DNA of 19,543 nucleotides, taken from NCBI GenBank assembly GCA_003577005.1, contig QEUW01000107.1, forward strand, positions 1 to 19,543. Reading direction: 5' to 3'. The translations under genes were made by a program, and so were the position numbers. Source of the DNA: Chloroflexota bacterium. GTDB taxonomy: Bacteria > Chloroflexota > Anaerolineae > Caldilineales > Caldilineaceae. This document shows positions 13,848 to 19,543 of this stretch, piece by piece (within the stretch, counting starts at the first letter, position 1; the number at the start of each line of letters is the position of its first letter). Below the pieces are notes generated by a model. The model was not told the origin of the DNA. It made no database searches and was given only the letters and a program-made list of their open reading frames with translations.

Positions 13848-16289
13848 ATGCCCAACAGCCAACGGCTTGACCTCTTGCGCCAATTGCGCGAACAAGCTGG
13901 CCTTTCCCAGGGGGAGGCGGCGCGTTTGCTCGGTCTCACTGGCCGGCAGAGCCGGCTCACTGTAGGGGCCTGGGAGCGCGGCGACTATGCGCCGGATGAG
14001 CGGCGGCGCACCCGGTTCATCGGCTATCTGTGGGATCATCTTCGTCTGCGCCAGGCGCCGCAACGTTTCGCGGAGGTGTGGGAAATCCTGGTCGAGGAGT
14101 GGGGATGGGAGGAGTTGAGCGAGGCCGAATGGCGTGGGTTGACAAACCAGCCGCGCACTGTTGAACAAAAGAGCAAACCGGTCGCTGTCGCCGCTCCCTT
14201 CCAGGCGCCGCCGCCAACTCCTTTTTTTATCGGTCGGGAGGATGACCTGGCGCACGTGTCCGCCCAATTAAGAGGAGACACAGGGCAGGTCGTTGCGCTT
14301 GTCGGCATGGGTGGGGTCGGCAAAACCACGCTGGCAACCCAGATTGCCCACCGCTTGCGTTCAGACTTTGGCGATGGGGTCTTGTGGGCAGACGCCACTA
14401 CCAACGATCCGCTGCCGGTTCTTCAATCCTGGGCGCAGGCGTACGGCCAGGATCTAAGTGAGATCAACGATCTGGCGAGCCGGGCAGCAGCAATGCGCGG
14501 TATCCTGGCGGGGAAAAAGGTTCTGATCATCCTGGATGATGTCCGGTCGCCAGAAACGATCCGGCCGTTATTGCCTGGCGTCGCTTCCTGCGCCGTCCTT
14601 CTGACCACCCGAGACCAGGACACCGCCCGCGTCCTGAACGCCGAACACTACGTAGTGGAAGAATTCTCCGAGCAGGAGAGTTTAGAGCTGTTGTTCAAAA
14701 TGCTTGGCGCTGGCAGAGTCACCGCCGAGATCGAGGCGGCGCGCGCCATTTGCCGGCTGTCGCACTACTTGCCTTTGGCGTTGGAAATCTGCGCCAAGTT
14801 GTTGGCGAGAGTCAGTTGGCAGCAACTGGGCACGCTGGAGCAACGGCTGCGCGATGAGACTCGACGCCTCGACCAACTGTCGCTGAAAGACTTGAACGTG
14901 CGGGCTGCCTTTGAAGTGAGTTGGCAGACATTGACCGCGGAACTGCGCACGTTCTTCCCCATGCTCGGCATCTTTGCCGGGCGCGCCTTTTCCCCCGCCG
15001 CGCTGGCGTACGTGTCGCAGCGTCCAGAGGAGGAGGTTACGGACCATCTGATTGCGTTTGTTGCCTTGTCCCTGGTCAAATCTCCTGCCCCCGGATCGTT
15101 TCAGCAACATCCACTGCTGGCTGATTTTGCCCAAAGCCGGCTTGGCGATGCGACCACTGCCCATCGCCGTTTTGCTGAATACTATCTCACCTTCTGCCGG
15201 ACGCAACAGAAAAACTATCCGGCGCTCGAAGCTGAATTCGAGAACATCATGCGCGCCATGCAGATCACTTTTGCCCAACAACAGTGGCGCATGGTGATGG
15301 CGTACGCAGATGCGCTGATGGAGTCGTGGCTGCGCCGCGCCCGGTACAGTGAGGGGCGATTGGGCTTGCAATGGGCTTGCGCCGCCGCAAAGGCAGAGGG
15401 CGCCAGCGAAACAATGGTGGACTATCTGATCCGGCGGGGCCTCCTGTGCGCCGAACAAAATGAGCAGCAGGAAGCTCGCTCCCACTTGCAAGCGGGTCTT
15501 CAACTGGCGGAACAGTTGGGAAGAGAGCGCTCTCTTGCCGAGGCCCAGTACCACCTGGCTCGGTTAGCGGTAGAACAAGCACAATATGAGGAGGCGGATG
15601 AATGGCTGACAAAGTGCCAGGCGCTCTACCAAACTCTCGGCGATTCAGCAGGAGTTGCGCGCACCCTTCATCTGCGCGCCTTTTTGTTGCACCGGCTTGC
15701 ACAATACGGCACAAGCAATTCGCTCTGTTTGCAGGCGCTAGACATCCAAGAGCGTTGTCAGGAGGTCACAGATTTGCTGGCAACGTTGCGTTTATTAACG
15801 GACAACGCATTTGAAGAGCAAGATCTCACACGAGCCGAAGGTTACGCCCTGCGCTCATTACAACTTGCGACGGAATATCACGATCACAGCGAATTGGTCA
15901 AAGCTTACTGGAATCTAGCCACCCTCTACCGGCGCTTAGCGCGCTATCCAGAAGCGCTCGGCTACGCAGAGAAAGCCGTAGAACGCTTTACCCAGATGGG
16001 GAATCGCGCCTTTACCTCTTATGCGCTCTACGAACAGAGTATGAGCCAAAAACTGATGGGAGACTATGCAGCCAGTCTGGCAACGGGCCACCGCGCGCTG
16101 ACCATCATGACAGAACTGGCTGACGAGTACAACCGCATTCACTGTCTGAACCACATCGGTGCGCTCTATTTGCAGCTATACCAGCCACTAGATGCTCGCC
16201 GTTGTTGGGAAGAGGCGCTTCTGCTCGCCAAACAGTTGCATCACCCCAAGACAAGCGAGCTAGAAGCACAACTCGCCGGGCTTGGTTAG
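13848..16289 (+). CDS. XRE-HTH / NB-ARC STAND / TPR regulator
   Basis: The product is 813 aa. The ATG at 13848 is preferred because the HTH begins directly after it; an in-frame GTG at 13815 would only add a THQ-repeat peptide encoded by the operator-like repeats. Residues ~5-65 are an XRE/Cro-like helix-turn-helix (LRQLREQAGLSQGEAARLLGL .. WERGDYAPDE). After a linker, FIGREDDL (127-134) opens the NB-ARC module: Walker A GMGGVGKT (153-160), Walker B LIILDDV (226-232), sensor LLTTRDQD (251-258), YLPLALEICAKLL (307-319) and a winged helix to ~435. Residues ~440-500 form a helical bridge, and ~525-800 hold about seven TPRs. This is the usual STAND layout: effector or DNA-binding domain, switch, sensor. 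The target genes are unknown. Its stop codon overlaps that of the convergent metallopeptidase gene. Confidence 0.9.
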   Translation: MPNSQRLDLLRQLREQAGLSQGEAARLLGLTGRQSRLTVGAWERGDYAPDERRRTRFIGYLWDHLRLRQAPQRFAEVWEILVEEWGWEELSEAEWRGLTNQPRTVEQKSKPVAVAAPFQAPPPTPFFIGREDDLAHVSAQLRGDTGQVVALVGMGGVGKTTLATQIAHRLRSDFGDGVLWADATTNDPLPVLQSWAQAYGQDLSEINDLASRAAAMRGILAGKKVLIILDDVRSPETIRPLLPGVASCAVLLTTRDQDTARVLNAEHYVVEEFSEQESLELLFKMLGAGRVTAEIEAARAICRLSHYLPLALEICAKLLARVSWQQLGTLEQRLRDETRRLDQLSLKDLNVRAAFEVSWQTLTAELRTFFPMLGIFAGRAFSPAALAYVSQRPEEEVTDHLIAFVALSLVKSPAPGSFQQHPLLADFAQSRLGDATTAHRRFAEYYLTFCRTQQKNYPALEAEFENIMRAMQITFAQQQWRMVMAYADALMESWLRRARYSEGRLGLQWACAAAKAEGASETMVDYLIRRGLLCAEQNEQQEARSHLQAGLQLAEQLGRERSLAEAQYHLARLAVEQAQYEEADEWLTKCQALYQTLGDSAGVARTLHLRAFLLHRLAQYGTSNSLCLQALDIQERCQEVTDLLATLRLLTDNAFEEQDLTRAEGYALRSLQLATEYHDHSELVKAYWNLATLYRRLARYPEALGYAEKAVERFTQMGNRAFTSYALYEQSMSQKLMGDYAASLATGHRALTIMTELADEYNRIHCLNHIGALYLQLYQPLDARRCWEEALLLAKQLHHPKTSELEAQLAGLG

Positions 16290-17746
16290 CTGGTTTCTCC
16301 AACTAGAGTCTTTACGTTGCCAGGCCCGGTTGGTCCCGTGAGCCACCCAAGCCCTTTGAGGGCAGCAGTCCAGAGCGGGAGCGGAATATTGAAGGGTAGT
16401 TTTGCGGCCTGTTGCTCCATAAATTCGTCGAGCCAGGTTTGTGTCTTTCCCAACTCCAAATGATCAAGCAGAATCTTATCAGTGGCCTCTTCGAGTCGAT
16501 AGAATTGTTCATCCTCACCCTCAAGCGCTAACTCAGGCACAGATTGTTGGGCCAGGGTGGGCACAAATTGTGAATACAGGTCATCAAGAGGGGCACCTTC
16601 AAGAGACAAATCTTGGCTCCAGATGACCTGCGCCGACCCGGTGGCTGGCTCAAGTTGGTAGATCTGGTGGAAGACTTTGAACAATGCAGTCGCCAGAATC
16701 GTTCGCACTAACTCAGAAACCACTACTCGTGCCTCATCAATTGATGTCACTTTATCACCAGCCAATGGTAAGTGAGTCGAGCCGTCAATACCCAAGGGTT
16801 GAAGCCATTTTCGCCACTGCTCATCGAGTGCCTTGTAGGCATTGGGGAATCTACCGAGCGCTTTCAGAGTATCCACATAAACAAAACCCCGTAGGGCGCT
16901 CGCCGGGTGCGAGCCGTCATTATGCAACAATCCTTCCGGCGAATCTGTGATCAGCACCTTCTGAAAATTGTGGGCGATCAGGGGTCCGCCGATCAGGCAA
17001 CTATAAACATCGGCGTAGATCTCCTCATTCCAGTCGCGCAACCAAGCTGGTTGTTGGCGCAGGTAATGTTCAAGCGGATTGCGCATGGTTTGGCTATACA
17101 AAGGCGCATGCCAGTAGAGATAGTGGCCTATCTCATGTGGTAGGGCCAGTAGATCATTGAATTGATCATCCGCAGATGCAACAGCGGTCTCGACAGCGTC
17201 TTGTGGTAACGACGTGGGGCCTGCACCGGCAATTGCCGCCTTTAGTGGAGCAAGCGTACGAAAAGGAAAGCCGATCAAAGCAACAGGGGCATACGGGATC
17301 ACGCGAATATGCGCAGATTTTTCGAGATAAGTGATCACCGTAGTAGGGCGCAGCAACTTCACATCGATCGCCGGTTGGAGCGCTCGGTAGGCAAGTTCAT
17401 CAGCAATTCGCAGCGCCTGCCCGATCAATGGGAACTGTTCTCCCAACGAGCGCTGCCCATTGATACGTAAAAGAACATCAAGATCGTGTCCTATCTGGTC
17501 AGAGATCAGACGAAGCACGTAACCGGTGGGAAAGCTCGAGCCTGAGTCAAAGGTAAAGCCTTGATGATCCGCTAAACCATTCTTGAAAAAGCGTCTGTAC
17601 CGCTCTGAAAAGTTGTGCAAACTTTTGGCAAGGATCTGCAATGTTGAGCCGCGCGTGCTATGAATCAAAACTTGGGCAGTAATTTCTGTGGCGATCCCCC
17701 GCTGCATGGCAAGATCAATCCCTTCTCTTTGAATTTTCTCTGGCAT
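16286..17746 (-). CDS. Predicted HExxH zinc metallopeptidase, cytoplasmic
   Basis: The product is 486 aa. The start is the ATG at 17746, six bases after AGGAG; a start eight codons upstream would swallow that site. HEIGH at residues 204-208, within LLALPHEIGHYLYWHAP, is a zincin active site (two His ligands and catalytic Glu). NEEIYADVYSCLIGGP (240-255), about 33 residues on, offers E241/E242 as the third ligand, as in gluzincin-like proteins. The rest does not match a family I can name. There is no signal peptide or membrane helix, so it should act inside the cell. GC content is visibly lower than in its neighbours, which hints at separate acquisition. Its own promoter is well defined upstream. 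Tail-to-tail overlap with the STAND gene and shared location suggest, but do not show, a functional link such as a protease effector. Confidence 0.75.
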   Translation of the reverse strand: MPEKIQREGIDLAMQRGIATEITAQVLIHSTRGSTLQILAKSLHNFSERYRRFFKNGLADHQGFTFDSGSSFPTGYVLRLISDQIGHDLDVLLRINGQRSLGEQFPLIGQALRIADELAYRALQPAIDVKLLRPTTVITYLEKSAHIRVIPYAPVALIGFPFRTLAPLKAAIAGAGPTSLPQDAVETAVASADDQFNDLLALPHEIGHYLYWHAPLYSQTMRNPLEHYLRQQPAWLRDWNEEIYADVYSCLIGGPLIAHNFQKVLITDSPEGLLHNDGSHPASALRGFVYVDTLKALGRFPNAYKALDEQWRKWLQPLGIDGSTHLPLAGDKVTSIDEARVVVSELVRTILATALFKVFHQIYQLEPATGSAQVIWSQDLSLEGAPLDDLYSQFVPTLAQQSVPELALEGEDEQFYRLEEATDKILLDHLELGKTQTWLDEFMEQQAAKLPFNIPLPLWTAALKGLGWLTGPTGPGNVKTLVGETS

Positions 17747-17788
17747 AGTAGTCTCCTGTAAGTATGGCAAGCGAAAAAGGATAGATAC

Positions 17789-17817
17789 AGTATATCACTT
17801 AGAATATGACTCTTCAA
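17789..17817 (-). promoter_or_regulatory. Predicted promoter of the metallopeptidase gene
   Basis: On the minus strand TTGAAG (17817-17812, 4/6) is followed after exactly 17 bases by TATACT (17794-17789, 5/6). Transcription would start near 17782, about 36 bases before the ATG. Confidence 0.6.
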
Positions 17818-18148
17818 CAGACTGTCACATAGCAAAACCTGACAGAGCCTTTTGTTGGCGAACCCTGGAGACTCCTCGCCTAGCGTAGAATCGACTGACT
17901 TACAACGTCTACTGCCCAGTAGGATTAGCAGAAGCAACGTTTATCGAAAATTCTGTATAACGCTATCGTACGACAAAAAATCTCATCCTATACTCTCTAT
18001 TTTCTCCCCTAATACTCACCGAATGTGATAGGCAGCAACAAGTAGATGCCGAACGATACAGAGAATGACTTCAATCTACGGCTTGTCCGCTCCACTCAAT
18101 CCGTGGATCACCCTCCGGCTTTGCTAGCCACGGTACGGCGGCCTGGGG
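17818..18148. other. Divergent AT-richer intergenic region without a gene
   Basis: This stretch lies between the promoters of the metallopeptidase (minus) and dehydratase (plus) genes. It is richer in A and T than the rest of the window, particularly at 17935-18010. The only open frame, 17665-17937 on the minus strand, crosses the promoter and has no coding character. I see no RNA gene, repeat or terminator here. Confidence 0.5.
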
Positions 18149-18154
18149 TATAAT
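18149..18154 (+). promoter_or_regulatory. Consensus -10 box for the dehydratase gene
   Basis: A perfect TATAAT lies 76 bases upstream of the ATG at 18231. No good -35 box is found at 16-18 bases (the position reads AGCCAC), so an activator may be needed. Confidence 0.45.
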
Positions 18155-18230
18155 CCAACATCAGGTGGGCGTTCTGCTACCGCTTCCACCTATGAAGATT
18201 CTTTCAGCACAAGCCAGGAGCACCCTGAAC

Positions 18231-19325
18231 ATGAAGATCCATGAAATCCGCGCCGCCGGTCTGCGCGGGGCATCGCCCGAAGGCGGCTGGATGGAAGAGA
18301 TCCTGCCCGATGATTGTATCCACACCCTCATCGCCGTCCATACCGATGAAGGTGTGACCGGTTACGGCAGCGCCTACACCAATGACGCGCTGGTCAAGGC
18401 CGCGTTGGCCGTTCTCGCCCCGCTCTATCTGGGCGAGAATGCGCTCGAACCGGAGCGGGTGAGCGAAAAGCTCCACCAAAACACCTTTTGGATGGGCCGC
18501 GGCGGGACGCTCACCCACACCATCAGCGGCATCGACATTGCGCTGTGGGATATCCTGGGCAAGGTGACCGGCCAGCCGGTGGGTCGCCTGCTGGGTGGCC
18601 GCCATCGCGAACGGGTGCGCCCCTACGCCTCGATCCTCATGAAGCAGCCCGAACCGCTGGCCGCCCAGTTGGCTCAGCTCAAGGAATATGGCTTCCGTGC
18701 CTTCAAAATGGGGTGGGGGCCTTTTGGTCGGGTCAGCAATCAGTTGGATGAGGCGATTGTCCGCACCGCCCGCGACACGCTCGGCCCCGACTGCTGGCTG
18801 ATGGTCGATGCCGGCGGCAGCGACGCCTACTGGCAAGGGAGCTACAAATGGGCGCTGCGCACGGCGCAGATGCTGGCAGAATACGATGTCTTCTGGTTCG
18901 AAGAGCCGCTCAAACCCGATGCACTTGACGATTTCGTGGCGCTGCGCCGGGCGGCTCCGCTTCCCATTGCCGGAGGCGAGGTTTTGACACGGCGGCAGGC
19001 CTTCGTGCCCTGGCTCGAAGCCGGCGCCTTTGACATCGTCCAGCCGGACGTGACCAAGGTGGGCGGCATCAGCGAAGAGCGCAAGGTCGGCTGGCTGGCT
19101 GAGGAGCACGGCGCCAAATTCATCCCCCACGGGTGGAACACGGCCATCGGTCTGGCCGCCGACCTGCAACTGGCCGCGGCCTTTGCCCACACCGATTTTG
19201 TCGAGTATTTGACCGGTTCGCCCTATATCGACGAGATCGTCACCACCCCCTGGGCCCTATATCGACGAGATCGTCACCACCCCCTGGCGCCTCGACACCG
19301 ACGGCATGTTGGCGATCCCCGATAG
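18231..19325 (+). CDS. Enolase-superfamily sugar-acid dehydratase, C-terminus frameshifted
   Basis: The ATG at 18231 has AGGAG ten bases upstream and gives the usual family beginning MKIHEIRAAGLRG. This is a mandelate racemase/muconate lactonizing enzyme family protein: capping domain ~1-125, then the barrel with K159 (FKMGWG), D193 (MVDAGG), WFEEP (222-226), E250 (AGGEV), D273 (QPDVTKVGG) and H300 (IPHGWNT), the metal ligands and His-Asp dyad of the mandelate racemase group. It probably dehydrates a sugar acid; the substrate cannot be told. After W341 a 34-bp tandem duplication shifts the frame, so translation ends in 23 unrelated residues (364 aa). Deleting one copy restores a normal end (RLDTDGMLAIPDSPG .. 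YTAGETL) with a stop at 19390-19392 and 375 aa. The catalytic residues precede the break, but the final strand of the capping domain is lost. Confidence 0.85.
   Translation: MKIHEIRAAGLRGASPEGGWMEEILPDDCIHTLIAVHTDEGVTGYGSAYTNDALVKAALAVLAPLYLGENALEPERVSEKLHQNTFWMGRGGTLTHTISGIDIALWDILGKVTGQPVGRLLGGRHRERVRPYASILMKQPEPLAAQLAQLKEYGFRAFKMGWGPFGRVSNQLDEAIVRTARDTLGPDCWLMVDAGGSDAYWQGSYKWALRTAQMLAEYDVFWFEEPLKPDALDDFVALRRAAPLPIAGGEVLTRRQAFVPWLEAGAFDIVQPDVTKVGGISEERKVGWLAEEHGAKFIPHGWNTAIGLAADLQLAAAFAHTDFVEYLTGSPYIDEIVTTPWALYRRDRHHPLAPRHRRHVGDPR
19220..19287. repeat. Perfect 34-bp tandem duplication causing a frameshift
   Basis: Bases 19220-19253 are repeated exactly at 19254-19287. The unit begins GCCCTATATCGACGAG and ends CACCCCCTGG. 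Because 34 is not a multiple of three, it moves the dehydratase gene out of frame after codon 341. Confidence 0.95.
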
Positions 19326-19432
19326 TCCGGGGTTGGGGATCGAGCTGGACCTGGAGGCGGTGAGCAAGTATACCGCTGGTGAGACGTTGTGATTTATCCA
19401 GAAAATCAAAATCGTACGAGGAAACAGACAAG

Positions 19433-19543
19433 ATGAAAACACGCACAGGGCACTTCCCGATTGGTTTTCGCCGCGGCGGGACCGACTGGCAAAAGGATGT
19501 TGGCTCGCTGATCAACTGGGCCCAAGCCAACGACCTCTCCTGC
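19433..19543 (+). CDS. Sugar phosphate isomerase/epimerase, N-terminal part (cut by window edge)
   Basis: An ATG at 19433, preceded by GAGG about ten bases away, opens 37 residues up to the window edge: MKTRTGHFPIGFRRGG followed by TDWQKDVGSLINWAQANDL. The pattern (FPIGFRRG..WQKD...LI.WA..N) is that of xylose-isomerase-like TIM-barrel proteins annotated as sugar phosphate isomerase/epimerase. It begins 40 bases after the ancestral dehydratase stop in the same direction, so both probably belong to one sugar-acid or sugar catabolic operon. The metal-binding residues lie outside the window. Confidence 0.65.
   Translation, partial: MKTRTGHFPIGFRRGGTDWQKDVGSLINWAQANDLSC

Noticed and set aside
17665..17937. 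90-codon minus-strand frame upstream of the metallopeptidase
   Set aside because: It crosses the predicted promoter and overlaps the start of the real gene in another frame, with no ribosome binding site or recognisable features.
17818..18148. Search for a tRNA or small RNA in the divergent intergenic region
   Set aside because: No cloverleaf, GTTCRA-type motif or terminator-like stem with a T-run could be seen.

Overview
The window looks like accessory chromosomal DNA from a Chloroflexota bacterium (Anaerolineae/Caldilineae-like). This is an inference from style: moderately high GC, several STAND/NB-ARC and TPR regulators, a CHAT protein whose N-terminus is typical of that phylum, large mosaic glycosidase proteins, and short intergenic heptamer repeats. 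No rRNA, tRNA, CRISPR array, transposase or phage gene was seen.

Region 1 (1-10214, minus strand) is a run of eight co-directional genes with gaps of 0-252 nt. In transcription order they encode a DJ-1/PfpI-like protein without an obvious catalytic Cys, a stand-alone C-terminal domain of a subtilase, a membrane protein with a degenerate receiver domain, a CYTH-fold protein, an unrecognised 273-aa protein, and a 1375-aa M23 peptidase / Ig-like / glycosidase / glycosidase / SH3b mosaic without a signal peptide. A predicted lipoprotein with one haem-c motif and a CHAT-domain protein cut by the window edge follow. Strong hairpins lie in the longer gaps.

Region 2 (10215-17746) holds regulatory ATPases. 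A divergent intergenic region leads to an HTH/NB-ARC STAND ATPase with no sensor repeats (10581-12011). It is followed by a separate TPR protein (12184-13404), with a long inverted repeat flanked by short direct repeats between them. The TPR gene changes composition near 12490, from about 67% to below 50% GC. A tiny minus-strand gene for a Cys-containing exported-type peptide (13479-13649) comes next. A fused XRE-HTH/NB-ARC/TPR protein (13848-16289) then follows an apparent promoter and an operator-like cluster of CCCATC repeats. It converges, with overlapping stop codons, on a predicted HExxH metallopeptidase (16286-17746, minus).

Region 3 (17747-19543, plus) is ordinary sugar-acid metabolism: an enolase-superfamily dehydratase and the start of a TIM-barrel sugar isomerase/epimerase. 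The dehydratase reading frame is broken near its end by a perfect 34-bp tandem duplication (19220-19287), which is either a real mutation or an assembly error.

As a whole, regions 1 and 2 look like a cluster of conflict or signalling modules (CHAT, degenerate receiver, STAND, TPR, HExxH protease) beside a cell-wall-active mosaic enzyme. That grouping is inference; nothing in the sequence proves a shared pathway.
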